Position numbers and translations under genes: made by a program
Notes under the pieces: model-generated
What the model saw: only the letters and a program-made list of their open reading frames with translations
The model's database searches: none
What the model was told of the DNA's origin: nothing
Shown here: piece after piece, positions 7,339-16,425 of the stretch
How the letters are laid out: every line of letters starts with the position of its first letter
How positions within the stretch are numbered: position 1 is the stretch's first letter
DNA from: Peredibacter sp045999315
GTDB taxonomy: Bacteria; Bdellovibrionota; Bacteriovoracia; Bacteriovoracales; Bacteriovoracaceae
Direction: 5' to 3'
Assembly: GCF_045999315.1 (NCBI RefSeq)
Contig: NZ_CP174607.1
Location: 2,294,001 to 2,358,000 of the forward strand
Length of the DNA: 64,000 bases

Positions 7339-9317
7339 TAAAGGCCTAGTTGTTGGGCGAAGAACGTATAGAAGGCCGCCACATACTTCGAACTTTCACG
7401 GGCCGAACCACTCGCACGACCATGACCACCCCATTCTTTGTTATAGAGAAGGATAGGGGCGTCTGAAGTATTATACTCCTGAAGGCGAGCTAAATACTTA
7501 TATGAGTGCATAGGAACAACACGGTCATCGAACTCCGCCGTCATGACCATGGTTGCTGGGTAAGGACGACGTTCGATATTGTGATACGGAGAAAGCGGGA
7601 ACATGGCACGGAAGTCTTTTTCAACAAATGGGTTACCGTAATCTTCCGTCCAGTATTTACCGGCCGTAAAAAGAGTGAAATTTAGAAGATCCATTACTCC
7701 TACGATAGGAATCGCGGCCTTAAATGTGTCAGAGTGACGCTGGAGAGTTCCGGCCGTTAGAGTTCCACCGTTTGAAGCACCCATCATTCCGATGTTATCA
7801 GCTGATGTCCAACCAAGGCGGAATAATTCCTTTGCAGCAAGAGCAAATGAATCCCAAGAATGGATTCTCCCACCAACGCGAGCAACCTGGAACCAAGAGT
7901 TACCAAGATCAAGTGATCCTGGCAGTGTAACGACTACAAATGATCCACCTTTCTCCATCCAAGAAAGAGATTCGTACATACCAAAAGCAGGAGTGATTGC
8001 CGATTTGAAACCGCCGTAGCCGTAAAGGATAGTCGGAGTTTTTGAAGTGAGTTTTACACCTTTCTTACGAACCACCCACATGGAAGCGCGTTCGCCGTTA
8101 GAAGCGGTATAATAGACTTTATCCATCTCAAGTTCGATCGGATATGACTGAGCAGCTAGAACTTTAAGTTCAAGCGTTTTTAGATCATAAGAATAAACTT
8201 TGCGAGGCTGAGTATAAGTCTCAAAGCCAAGTTTCAGCACACCATCTTTGAAACTCACGAGATCAATCGTTCCATCCTGAAGATCAATCATCTTCATCGA
8301 ACCAGTGATTGAGTTATAGATTCCAGCAACGTGAGCACCATCTTTAAGACCAATGATGAAGGTTGAATCAAGACCTAGAGTCTTCGTTGATTCTGCTACG
8401 AAATCTTGTTCCTTAACAAACAAGCGACGAGAGCCATCACGCAGGCGAAGTTTATAAAGCTCGCCGTAGTTGGCGTTCTTAAAAGAACGAATTGTTGCTT
8501 CGGCTTCAAGATCTCCCTGCATTTCAATGATCTCACCATCAACGATATGACGGTTTGTGACCTTGCCAGTTGAAAGTTGGAGAGAGCCGATGAATTCATC
8601 AACTTGAGCGTAGAAGTTATTACCAACCTGATGGATCGTTAAATCAGAGCTCGCTGATTTACCAGCAAGAAGAACTTGATCTTCACTTTGGATTTCACCG
8701 ACTGTGTGTTTGAAAAGGGCAGGACGACCGCCACCAATGTTTTGATCCATGTCTGAGATGTAATAGAAGCTATTATCATCGGCCCAAGTAACAAATTGAT
8801 AGAACTTCACCATCAGGATATCGACAAGCTTATTGTCGGATTTTTGAGTGATGATTACACGAGAAAGGTCACCGTTAGCTACGGTTTGAGTTTTAACTGC
8901 GTAAGTGGCGCTTTCTGTTTTAGGAGCGTTTGATTTAAATGATGGGCCAGTGGTTTCCCATTTAATGAAGCGCTTTTCGATACGGCCTTCAGTGAACGGA
9001 AGACCAGGACGAGCAGTCTTTGGTTCGGCAGCGTCTGTTAGTTTTGTTTGTTCAGCACGAAGTTTACGAAACTCTAATGTGCGAGTAGCGAAGGCATCCG
9101 AAAGATTCGCGTCCAGATAATTATTTGTAACGGTCTTTTGTTCTTCAATCCAACTCCAAAGATCTGGGTCAGATGGGTTCTCCATCCACTTGTAAGGATC
9201 TTCGATTAAAGTACCAAATCGAGTTTCAACCTGAGGGATCTTTTTCGCCACCGGATATTCGATGTAGGCAAGGGCAGTTTGAGACAGAACAAGAGCGCAA
9301 ATAATTAATGATTTCAT
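7338..9317 (-). CDS. Exported prolyl oligopeptidase (S9A family)
   Basis: A 659-residue serine peptidase with a signal peptide (residues 1-17, cleavage near TALA-YIE), followed by the seven-bladed propeller region and a C-terminal alpha/beta hydrolase domain. The catalytic triad is readable: Ser515 in GASNGGT, Asp in EFDDRVVP near residue 598, and His632 in GGHGRAS. The family cleaves short proline-containing peptides; export to the periplasm or beyond fits a nutrient-scavenging or predatory life. ATG 9317 has GAGG upstream and gives the signal peptide; a GTG 12 bases earlier is possible. Confidence 0.95.
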   Translation of the reverse strand: MKSLIICALVLSQTALAYIEYPVAKKIPQVETRFGTLIEDPYKWMENPSDPDLWSWIEEQKTVTNNYLDANLSDAFATRTLEFRKLRAEQTKLTDAAEPKTARPGLPFTEGRIEKRFIKWETTGPSFKSNAPKTESATYAVKTQTVANGDLSRVIITQKSDNKLVDILMVKFYQFVTWADDNSFYYISDMDQNIGGGRPALFKHTVGEIQSEDQVLLAGKSASSDLTIHQVGNNFYAQVDEFIGSLQLSTGKVTNRHIVDGEIIEMQGDLEAEATIRSFKNANYGELYKLRLRDGSRRLFVKEQDFVAESTKTLGLDSTFIIGLKDGAHVAGIYNSITGSMKMIDLQDGTIDLVSFKDGVLKLGFETYTQPRKVYSYDLKTLELKVLAAQSYPIELEMDKVYYTASNGERASMWVVRKKGVKLTSKTPTILYGYGGFKSAITPAFGMYESLSWMEKGGSFVVVTLPGSLDLGNSWFQVARVGGRIHSWDSFALAAKELFRLGWTSADNIGMMGASNGGTLTAGTLQRHSDTFKAAIPIVGVMDLLNFTLFTAGKYWTEDYGNPFVEKDFRAMFPLSPYHNIERRPYPATMVMTAEFDDRVVPMHSYKYLARLQEYNTSDAPILLYNKEWGGHGRASGSARESSKYVAAFYTFFAQQLGL

Positions 9318-9498
9318 GGGGTTCCTCACTGGGAAGATGTTCTATCGCTGGTGGGGTTTTAGGTCAAGAAACTCTTCTTTTCTAAGGGGCTGAAATCCTA
9401 TGATTCTTGATTTCTAATCAAATGTTAATTGCGGATTCATGTCTAAATCAGAAGAAGTTCCGGTGGTAAATTGGAATCAAGTTATAAAGGAGTTTTTT

Positions 9499-10293
9499 AT
9501 GAAAATGCCACAAATAGGTTTAGGAACATTTCGCTTGAAGGGACAGGACGCTTACAATTCAGTCAAAACTGGATTAGAGGTTGGATACCGTCACATTGAT
9601 ACGGCCCAAATTTATGACAACGAAGAAGAAGTAGGCAAGGCCCTTGCTGATAGTGGGCTGCCTCGTGCAGAGGTCTTTATCACGACAAAAATTTGGATTG
9701 AGAATTTAGGGAAAGAAAAACTCATTCCCTCATTAAAAGAGAGTCTAAGTAAACTTCAAACGTCATATGTTGATTTGGTGCTCATTCACTGGCCTTCAAA
9801 GGAGTTCTCGCTCAAAGAAACGCTGGATGAATTAATGAAAGCGAAGACACTGGGATTAACAAAAGAAATTGGGATCTCCAACTTTCCGATTAAGGAAACC
9901 CAAGAGGCGATTGATCTCATAGGTGCGAATAATATCTACACTAATCAAATTGAGATTCATCCTTTCTTGCAAAACAAGAAGCTTGTGAACTTTTTGAATG
10001 AGAAGGGTATTCGAGTTACAGCGTATATGCCACTTGCTTATGGAAAAGTCATGACTGATGAAAGCCTCAAAGCAATTGCGACCCAACATAAAGTGAGTCC
10101 TGCGGATATTTCAATGTCATGGTTATTGGATCAGAACTTCACTGTGATTCCTTCCTCCACTAAAAAGGTTAATTTAGAAAATAACTTAAAGACTAAAAAG
10201 AACTTCCTTTCAAAAGATGATGTTGTGAGGATTCAAACATTGGATCGAAATGATCGTCTGGCCAATCCGGGTTTTTCTCCAATTTGGGACTAA
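9499..10293 (+). CDS. Aldo/keto reductase, 2,5-diketo-gluconate reductase type
   Basis: A 264-residue NADPH-dependent reductase close in length to DkgB (267). Visible family marks are GYRHIDTAQIYDNEEEVG (catalytic Asp and Tyr), the Lys in ITTKIW, His in VLIHWPS, and IPSSTKKVNLENNL for NADP binding. Cytoplasmic; typical substrates are 2,5-diketo-gluconate and methylglyoxal, so detoxification is as likely as sugar-acid metabolism. ATG 9499 follows AAGGAG; a 20-residue upstream extension of the reading frame lacks a ribosome site and is not conserved in the family. Confidence 0.93.
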   Translation: MKMPQIGLGTFRLKGQDAYNSVKTGLEVGYRHIDTAQIYDNEEEVGKALADSGLPRAEVFITTKIWIENLGKEKLIPSLKESLSKLQTSYVDLVLIHWPSKEFSLKETLDELMKAKTLGLTKEIGISNFPIKETQEAIDLIGANNIYTNQIEIHPFLQNKKLVNFLNEKGIRVTAYMPLAYGKVMTDESLKAIATQHKVSPADISMSWLLDQNFTVIPSSTKKVNLENNLKTKKNFLSKDDVVRIQTLDRNDRLANPGFSPIWD

Positions 10294-10487
10294 AGCCAGG
10301 AACTGAAGTGAAGAAAGTATTTTTCGATTTTCCCTTTTGCCGTTGAATATTCGGGGCCAGGAGTAGTTTCTTGGCCCTCTTTTATTTGTTGATCTTCCTG
10401 TGAGTTGAATGTTGTAGGAAAAGGCTTACCGGAAGCATCGCTATCATTCCCATTAAAACCGCCATTTCCATAAAATTCCTTTTCCAT
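10290..10487 (-). CDS. Small hypothetical protein, polar
   Basis: Candidate 65-residue polar protein, Gly/Asn/Gln-rich. Support: ATG 10487 lies seven bases after GGAGG, and its stop overlaps the convergent aldo/keto reductase stop by four bases, an arrangement repeated elsewhere in this window. Against: no family, and a hairpin (10353-10378) falls inside it. A second reading in another frame (10382-10471, AAGGA then ATG) would give a 29-residue peptide with one hydrophobic span and a basic tail. At most one is likely real. Confidence 0.4.
   Translation of the reverse strand: MEKEFYGNGGFNGNDSDASGKPFPTTFNSQEDQQIKEGQETTPGPEYSTAKGKIEKYFLHFSSWL
10353..10388 (+). terminator. Probable intrinsic terminator of the aldo/keto reductase gene
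   Basis: Stem GGGCCAGGA/TCTTGGCCC (nine pairs, one G-U) with a six-base loop, followed by TCTTTTATTT on the plus strand, 60 bases after the reductase stop. Confidence 0.65.
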
Positions 10488-10665
10488 TCAAAGCCTCCGT
10501 GCTGGTTTCGAGTCACCATCCTAGTGATCTCTCTTGGAATCCCTATAAGCAGGTTCTGTGCCAAGTTTTTAGGACTGGAAATCAGCTATTTAGTAAGGGG
10601 CATTTAGAGGTAGATTCAAAATGGGACTGGTGCGGTGGCCTTTGTGGGGCCACCTTTGCACGCGT

Positions 10666-11652
10666 TTATTTAATGTAGTGACAAGTACGAGTATCATCTG
10701 GAGTTTTGATATTGTATCGTTTGTAGGTAAGCCCGTTTTCAGTCGGAGTGAATTCTCTAACGGCCCCCTGAGTTTTGCCGGCAGGAACGTTTACCACGAA
10801 CATTGGGAAAGCAGATGTTATCTTTTCCTCAACTCTAATTGTTTTATTGTTAACAATCGTTGTATTGATAATTTCTCTCCAAATTCTTCCAGTATGATCA
10901 GTTGCACCAGTGAAGTGATACTTTTCTTTAACTAGTCCAAGCTTAATCCCCAATCTTAAGTTTTGTTCGTAAACAACAGTATCTCTTAGAGCCGTGAACT
11001 TTAATGTTTGAGGACATTCAGGATAGCCTGATTTTAGAGTGTACTGTCCAACAAGGTCCATGATTTCTACTTTCTTGTTTAGATCGTTTTTTACGGCCAG
11101 GCGAAGAACTGTTTCTTCTCTTAGAAAATCCGTGATCTGATTTGAGATCTTATAGTCAGAGGCAGCGCCCTCATTTTTCTCGACACCAGCAAGACCCGCA
11201 TATTCATGGTGAATCAGGCGATACTGTTCAGGATCCGAGGACTTTCTAAAGCGATCAATATGACAAAGGATATGTGGTTCATTATCGATTCTTGAAATAA
11301 AACCACGACAAGTCTTTGGCTGCCCATTAACCATCACTCTTAGTTCCTCTTCCGGAGATTGATCGTTTTCAACGAAACCGATAATCACTTTCTGAGCTTC
11401 AAGAATAGCGAGCATCTTTTGATCATATTCTTCGAGAGGGAGATCAATGGGAAGTCTTAGTCCCTTACTTCCGCCATTCTCAATCCAACGAACGATATCG
11501 GAGCGGATTTCGTTTACTCTGGCCTCTGAAGCATCTCCGCCTCCGCCAATTTTATCTCCACCTTCAAAGGCATAACCATTACTGATAAGGGCGTTCATAC
11601 CCATGAGACAAGCGGTCACCCACGTAAATCCTAGAACTAATAACTTTTGCAT
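10666..11652 (-). CDS. Exported protein paired with a TIGR02147 regulator
   Basis: A 328-residue exported protein, signal peptide about residues 1-28. The mature N-terminus is Gly-rich (GGDKIGGGGDASE), and residues 146-155 read RLIHHEYAGL, an HE pair after a hydrophobic strand that recurs in the exported protein at 32503-33666. Cysteines at about 115 and 130 may form a disulfide. ATG 11652 has AGGAG and starts 15 bases after the stop of the TIGR02147 regulator, so the two are co-transcribed. A metal- or peptidase-like role for the HE pair is speculation; no full zinc-protease motif is present. Confidence 0.8.
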   Translation of the reverse strand: MQKLLVLGFTWVTACLMGMNALISNGYAFEGGDKIGGGGDASEARVNEIRSDIVRWIENGGSKGLRLPIDLPLEEYDQKMLAILEAQKVIIGFVENDQSPEEELRVMVNGQPKTCRGFISRIDNEPHILCHIDRFRKSSDPEQYRLIHHEYAGLAGVEKNEGAASDYKISNQITDFLREETVLRLAVKNDLNKKVEIMDLVGQYTLKSGYPECPQTLKFTALRDTVVYEQNLRLGIKLGLVKEKYHFTGATDHTGRIWREIINTTIVNNKTIRVEEKITSAFPMFVVNVPAGKTQGAVREFTPTENGLTYKRYNIKTPDDTRTCHYIK

Positions 11653-11667
11653 AATAACTCCTATTTT

Positions 11668-12537
11668 CTATTCTTCTGTTTTGGTTAAAGGAAAAAACTG
11701 CATGTTCATCTGATAAAGTTGAGTCACTTCTGCGCTGGAAGTAATGGCCAGGATTTCATCTTGAAACTGGTCAATTTTCTGCTTAATCAAAGGAATATGT
11801 TCTTCATTACAAGTGATAGTGATTCCATTAATGAGTCTTTTTTCAAATCGCTCCTGGGTAGGATTTTTTAATTCATCCAGGGCCTTCTCAATCATCTGCT
11901 CATGAAAACGTCTAATGGCGAATTCTGAGCGGTTGGTTTTTACATGAAGACTTTTTTGAGTACGAATAAGTTTATTGTTCTCTTCAATGATAAGACCAAG
12001 TGAGAAGAGTCTTTCGATGGCATCACGGGCCTCAGTGCTTGAAATCCCCAATCTTTTTGAGATCCAAAGGGGAGAGTTCTTAAATGATTTAAGTTCGATG
12101 AGATTTAAAATCGCCAAATGTTGCCAAGAACACATGGCCTTGAATTGTTCCACATCGACAGTCGAGAACTGCGGACGCCCATTGTTTTGAATTGAATCTG
12201 ATAACTCTTTCTCTAGTTTTGCTTTTAGTTTCTTCGTGATTTTTGCGTTCTTAGATTGCGATTGCACAACTCCAAGTAAAACTCGTTTGGATTGAGATTC
12301 CTCAAGTTCCAGTACAGCAGACAAATGCATGGCCAGTTTTACTGATACTGGTCTTTCATTTGATAAAATTCTCGAAAGGATTGATTTCGAAATTCCCAGG
12401 TCCCGCGCAAAAGAAGTCAGGGAGTAGGCCTTGTTGTTCTCTTTGCGACCCATGAAGGTTGTTCTCAAGATCTCTAGGATCTGAGTGCCTTCGGTCGGCG
12501 ATAATGTCTGGTTATTATTAGTAATGTCTGTTTTCAT
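11668..12537 (-). CDS. TIGR02147-family transcriptional regulator (locus A)
   Basis: A 289-residue protein of the TIGR02147 family, a paralogous group abundant in Fibrobacter and Bdellovibrio-like bacteria. Residues about 30-80 form a lambda-repressor-like helix-turn-helix (SLTSFARDLGISKSILSRILSNERPVS); the middle (AMCSWQHLAILNLIELKSF ... WISKRLGISSTEARDAIERLFSLGLI) is a second winged-helix unit; the C-terminus ends in LYQMNMQFFPLT, also seen in the second copy at 34865. ATG 12537 follows GGGG. A palindrome (12577-12599) 40 bases upstream is a candidate operator. It precedes an exported-protein gene, its probable target. Confidence 0.9.
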   Translation of the reverse strand: MKTDITNNNQTLSPTEGTQILEILRTTFMGRKENNKAYSLTSFARDLGISKSILSRILSNERPVSVKLAMHLSAVLELEESQSKRVLLGVVQSQSKNAKITKKLKAKLEKELSDSIQNNGRPQFSTVDVEQFKAMCSWQHLAILNLIELKSFKNSPLWISKRLGISSTEARDAIERLFSLGLIIEENNKLIRTQKSLHVKTNRSEFAIRRFHEQMIEKALDELKNPTQERFEKRLINGITITCNEEHIPLIKQKIDQFQDEILAITSSAEVTQLYQMNMQFFPLTKTEE

Positions 12538-12576
12538 GCCCCAGTTATATACTTGGACGGCATTGGACACAATTTG

Positions 12577-12599
12577 TTTGGCAATATAGTGTTGCCAAA
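12577..12599. promoter_or_regulatory. Palindromic operator candidate upstream of TIGR02147 locus A
   Basis: Perfect inverted repeat TTTGGCAA-7 bases-TTGCCAAA. The 15-base centre-to-centre spacing suits a helix-turn-helix dimer on one DNA face. It lies 40-62 bases upstream of the regulator start, where a promoter is expected. Confidence 0.6.
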
Positions 12600-12625
12600 T
12601 GGGAACGCTATGAAATTTTTACACT

Positions 12626-13612
12626 CTAAGAGTGAGAATAGGTCTGTAAATATCTCTTAATCGCCATGTCCAACCACCTCTTATAACCAAGACCTTCTCG
12701 AGTGAGATATCCCACATGGCCTCCATGTTTTTCGATATGAACAACAGTCGAGGAAGAGTAACTGGCATCTCGATAATCCTCAATCCCGATGAAAGGATCA
12801 TCCTCGGCGGTGATGATCACCGTTGGAATATTGATCTCTGGTAAGTATTGTTTGGCGGAACACGTCTTGTAATAATCTGCCCGGTCTTTAAAGCCACCAA
12901 GAGGGGCCGTATATCTCTCATCAAAATCCCGAAGGTCTTTTACTAAAGAAAAGTCACCAGTGTCTTCAGGTCGATTTCTTTTCATGTAATTTTCAAGATC
13001 TTTGGTAAAACGTTTATCGTAGATCTTATTCAGACCTTTTCCTAAATTAATCGAAGCTCGATCTAGATTAATGGGACCGTTCACGGCAATGGCCATATCG
13101 GGCTGCACCTCTCCTCTAAACTTTGCGGCCAGCAGAAGGAGTGCATTGGCACTTAGACTGAAACCAATGGCAATGTGCTTATGGTCCGGCAACATGTGGC
13201 GGCCATATTCGATGACCTTAGACAAATCTTCTGAACGTCCAGAGTGATAAGGTTCTACAGCAAGGCCCGCACCTAAGCCACAACCACGATGATTATTCAT
13301 AAAAACATGATGGCCCAATTGTTTTGCAAGAACTGCAGTTCTTTGAACGTAAGAGGAGTCGGCACTACCACCCAATCCATGAAAAAGATAAATCGCGGTT
13401 TTTGAAGTGCCTTTGAGATAAGTGGAATGGATTCTTTCGGTTTCTTTTTCTAATGTCACACTTAGGTGAACGCCGTCCTCCGTCACCCTAGAAGATGGAA
13501 GAAGGTGTCCTAGAATTGTTTGCAGGTGTCCTGTTCTGGCCCATAAAGGAGGCAAGCAAGGAGGTATAGTTCTTCTAGCTTCTCTTAGTGACTCAATAAC
13601 CCTTTTTTCCAT
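12626..13612 (-). CDS. Alpha/beta hydrolase, YheT family
   Basis: A 328-residue cytoplasmic hydrolase of the YheT/EMB8 group (COG0429). Visible: PLWARTGHLQTILGHL at the N-terminus, YLFHGLGGSADSSYVQ (oxyanion region), HRGCGLGAG, nucleophile Ser in GFSLSANALLL, Asp in TAEDDPFI, and His in EKHGGHVGYL. Carboxylesterase activity is expected; the natural substrate is not known. ATG 13612 is chosen because the preceding in-frame TTG has no ribosome site. The stop codon lies in a small CACTC-TTA-GAGTG hairpin followed by an A/T-rich tract, a weak terminator. Confidence 0.92.
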   Translation of the reverse strand: MEKRVIESLREARRTIPPCLPPLWARTGHLQTILGHLLPSSRVTEDGVHLSVTLEKETERIHSTYLKGTSKTAIYLFHGLGGSADSSYVQRTAVLAKQLGHHVFMNNHRGCGLGAGLAVEPYHSGRSEDLSKVIEYGRHMLPDHKHIAIGFSLSANALLLLAAKFRGEVQPDMAIAVNGPINLDRASINLGKGLNKIYDKRFTKDLENYMKRNRPEDTGDFSLVKDLRDFDERYTAPLGGFKDRADYYKTCSAKQYLPEINIPTVIITAEDDPFIGIEDYRDASYSSSTVVHIEKHGGHVGYLTREGLGYKRWLDMAIKRYLQTYSHS

Positions 13613-13757
13613 AACGAATATTATTCCCCTAAGTAGGTGTACTCGCAAGAATAGAAGGAAGTTAATCTTAATTTTTCTTTAGAGACGTATTGCTTGGTTT
13701 TTATAGAGCATCAGTTTTTGTAAAATAGAGGGCCAATCTCCTTTTAACGGATTTTTT

Positions 13758-14897
13758 ATGGAATCAATATTAACGGCATATTCAAATATTCAAGATGAGG
13801 ACAAGGCCTGCGAAGAGCTTTCTCAAAAACTACGTGCCAAAGACGCTAAGTTAAACTTTATCTTCTGTTCTCGATCTTATAATCCTGCCAAAATGTCAGC
13901 GGCATTTAATAAGCATTTTAATGCTTCGACCATAGGTAGTACCACGGCCGGCGAAATTTCTCCCGATGGTTTTACTGATGACAGCATCGTGGGTATTTCA
14001 TTTCACGGAAGTGAGTTTGAGTCTGATTTAATTTCGATCCCTAATTTGAATGATGAAAATGAAGAAGTCATTTTAGATTTAAAAAGACAATTCAACGCTA
14101 TTCAGGCGCAACATGAAAAGAAATTAAAAAATGGTAAGACCTTTGCCGTTCTCTTGATCGACGGTCTTTCGATTAGAGAAGAAGAGTATGTTTCAATTAT
14201 TGACGATATTTTAAAAGGAATCCCACTCATTGGTGGTTCTGCTAGTGATAAGTTAGAGTTTAAATCAACCTTGGTTTACCAAAATGGCGCCCTTCGAGAG
14301 AATGTTGCAACTCTGGCCATCATTACGACCACAATCCCGTTTGAAATTTTCAAAGTACAGCACTTCATGGAAACGGATAAAAGGTTCGTCATCACTGATG
14401 CTGATCCTCAGACTCGTACGGTCCGAGAGATTGAAGGATATCCGGCCGGGCAATTTTATGCTGACCTCTTAGGTGTAAAACTCACTGACCTCAATCCTAC
14501 TATCTTTTCTAAAAATCCCGTGATGCTCAAGATGGGAGACGACTATTATGTTCGGAGTATTCAGAAAATGAATCCGGATTTGAGTCTGACTTTCTACTGT
14601 GCCATCGACAATGGCCTGGTCTTGCGACTAGGGTCTTTAAAATCATTGCATGAAACCACCAATAATCTTTTCTTAAATCTTGCCAACAAGCTAGGTGGGT
14701 TTAAGACCTGTATCTTCTTTGAATGCATTCTTCGTCGCCTGGAAATCATGGAGATGTCAAAAGCTGAACGAGACCGCATCACTGAATTATATAAAAGCAA
14801 TAATGCTTTAGGTTTTCATACTTTTGGGGAGCAATTTGGAGGAGTTCACATCAATCAAACCTTAACTGGAGTGGCGTTTGGCAAAAGCAGAGTCTGA
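13758..14897 (+). CDS. FIST-domain sensory protein
   Basis: A 379-residue soluble protein with FIST N and FIST C domains, a predicted small-ligand sensor found with signalling proteins. Marks include IGSTTAGEISPDGFTDDSIVGISF in the N domain, PLIGGSASDKLEF and GHPAGQFY-like EGYPAGQFYADLLG, and the closing NNALGFHTFGEQFGGVHINQTLTGVAFG of FIST C. Its last 20 bases overlap the histidine-kinase gene, so the pair is one transcript and probably one complex: FIST detects the ligand and the kinase, which lacks its own receptor domain, transmits it. Confidence 0.92.
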   Translation: MESILTAYSNIQDEDKACEELSQKLRAKDAKLNFIFCSRSYNPAKMSAAFNKHFNASTIGSTTAGEISPDGFTDDSIVGISFHGSEFESDLISIPNLNDENEEVILDLKRQFNAIQAQHEKKLKNGKTFAVLLIDGLSIREEEYVSIIDDILKGIPLIGGSASDKLEFKSTLVYQNGALRENVATLAIITTTIPFEIFKVQHFMETDKRFVITDADPQTRTVREIEGYPAGQFYADLLGVKLTDLNPTIFSKNPVMLKMGDDYYVRSIQKMNPDLSLTFYCAIDNGLVLRLGSLKSLHETTNNLFLNLANKLGGFKTCIFFECILRRLEIMEMSKAERDRITELYKSNNALGFHTFGEQFGGVHINQTLTGVAFGKSRV

Positions 14898-16143
14898 GAA
14901 AGTTGAGCACCTCTTAAAGGAAATTGAGCGACTTAAAAAAGTTAACTCAGCTCTTATGGACAGAGTAGAAGGAAGAGTTTCTTCCAAAGGACCATTTTCC
15001 CTATTTGAGAAAAACGTGAACCTTGCAACCCAGGTAAGAGAAAGAACAATTGAACTAGAACAGCTGACTCAGGCCCTTGGGAATGAAAAAAATAAGCTCT
15101 CGGGTATCATCCAGACCCTTCCTGGAAGCATTATCATTTTCAACAAAAATTTTCATGTGGAAAGCTCTTTTGATACTTTGCTAGAGAGCAAGTTTAATTC
15201 GAAACGAGGAATTGTATTAGAAGAAGTGGTAGGCAAGGAATTAAATGATATTGTAAAAAATCATGTTTATAGAATTGATAAGAATCATGAAGTCGTTCTG
15301 TTTGATTTTCATACGGAAATTAATGGGCGAGAAGTTAATTACTTGTGTTCCGTTTCCAGTCGAGACCTCCAGCAGTATGTTTTGTATATTCAAGATAATA
15401 CTGAAAAATTCATGCAAGAGCGGGTCATCAAAAATCAAGAAGCAAAAATTCTTCAATCCTCTAAGCTTGCATCTCTAGGGGAGATGGCGGCGGGTGTGGC
15501 CCATGAGATTAATAATCCCCTCGCAGTTATTGATGTCGCGACGGAGAGCCTTAAAAAACAGATTCGACGGAACAATATTAACAATCCATCCATCGTTAAT
15601 ATGATCAATGTGATTGAGTCCACGGTATCGAGGATTTCTAAAATCATCACCGTGATGAGAACAATATCGAGAGAGAGCACGAATTTTCACAAGGATGATG
15701 TTCTTCTCATGGACATCATTAACGATGTCTTTGCCCTCTGTGCGGAAAAATTTAAGCACAACAATGTCGATCTAAGATTAACCATCCCTCCCTCAAAATT
15801 AGAGCATGTCATCTATTGTGATAGGATTCAAATCTCACAGGTGCTTTTGAACTTACTTAATAATGCCTTCGATGCCATAGAAGGTGAGAAGAATGCCTGG
15901 ATCAATGTGGGATTCACTGAAGATGCTCATCATGACTTCATCCAGGTTGAAAACAGCGGGAAACGGATTTCTGAGAGCATTGTCCCTAAGATTTTCAATC
16001 CATTTTTTACAACGAAAGAAGTGGGGAAAGGGACTGGCCTTGGTTTATCTATTTCGAAATCAATTATGGAAAACCATTTAGGAAGTATAGAACTTGCAGC
16101 ATCAGAACATACTCGTTTTGTGCTTAAACTTCCTAAACGGTAG
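14878..16143 (+). CDS. Soluble histidine kinase partnered with FIST
   Basis: A 421-residue cytoplasmic kinase with no membrane segment: coiled coil (residues 1-75), PAS-like region (about 78-180), dimerisation domain with phosphoacceptor His209 in GVAHEINNPL, then the ATPase domain with N box QVLLNLLNNAFDAI (321-334), F box FNPFFTT (373-379) and G2 box GKGTGLGLS (384-391). The G1 box reads VENSGKRIS, so the usual D-x-G-x-G is not intact. The start is TTG 14878, seven bases after GGAG and inside the FIST gene; the next ATG would remove the coiled coil. No response regulator gene is adjacent. Confidence 0.9.
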   Translation: MAKAESEKVEHLLKEIERLKKVNSALMDRVEGRVSSKGPFSLFEKNVNLATQVRERTIELEQLTQALGNEKNKLSGIIQTLPGSIIIFNKNFHVESSFDTLLESKFNSKRGIVLEEVVGKELNDIVKNHVYRIDKNHEVVLFDFHTEINGREVNYLCSVSSRDLQQYVLYIQDNTEKFMQERVIKNQEAKILQSSKLASLGEMAAGVAHEINNPLAVIDVATESLKKQIRRNNINNPSIVNMINVIESTVSRISKIITVMRTISRESTNFHKDDVLLMDIINDVFALCAEKFKHNNVDLRLTIPPSKLEHVIYCDRIQISQVLLNLLNNAFDAIEGEKNAWINVGFTEDAHHDFIQVENSGKRISESIVPKIFNPFFTTKEVGKGTGLGLSISKSIMENHLGSIELAASEHTRFVLKLPKR

Positions 16144-16339
16144 GAGTTTCTTCCAGCTTTCTGAATTTTAATCCTGAACGGTTGAGAAGATCTTCCACCG
16201 TACTTTCATAATCTGTTTCTGTATGAATGGTATTTCCACGGACTATAATTTTCGTGCCCATAACTTTAACGATGGAATCCTGAATACGTCGCCTTTTAAA
16301 ATCTGGCTCGAGCTTGTCCAACTCAAATACAACTTTCAT
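16133..16339 (-). CDS. Small hypothetical protein
   Basis: A 68-residue charged soluble protein of unknown family (DSIVKVMGTKIIVRGNTIH in the middle, suggesting a short beta hairpin). ATG 16339 follows AGGAGC at good spacing. Its stop end overlaps the histidine kinase by 11 bases in the convergent direction. It stands alone between that and an efflux transporter transcribed on the same strand but ending 87 bases upstream. Confidence 0.65.
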   Translation of the reverse strand: MKVVFELDKLEPDFKRRRIQDSIVKVMGTKIIVRGNTIHTETDYESTVEDLLNRSGLKFRKLEETPTV

Positions 16340-16425
16340 GCTTGCTCCTGATATCAATAATTATCAAGGCAAGGCCCATTTAGGGGAATATAAGAAAGCT
16401 TAAAAAGTGATCTAAGTTATGGCGA

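Noticed and set aside
9439..9498. A 20-residue N-terminal extension of the aldo/keto reductase
   Set aside because: No ribosome site; AAGGAG precedes ATG 9499, and the family begins there.
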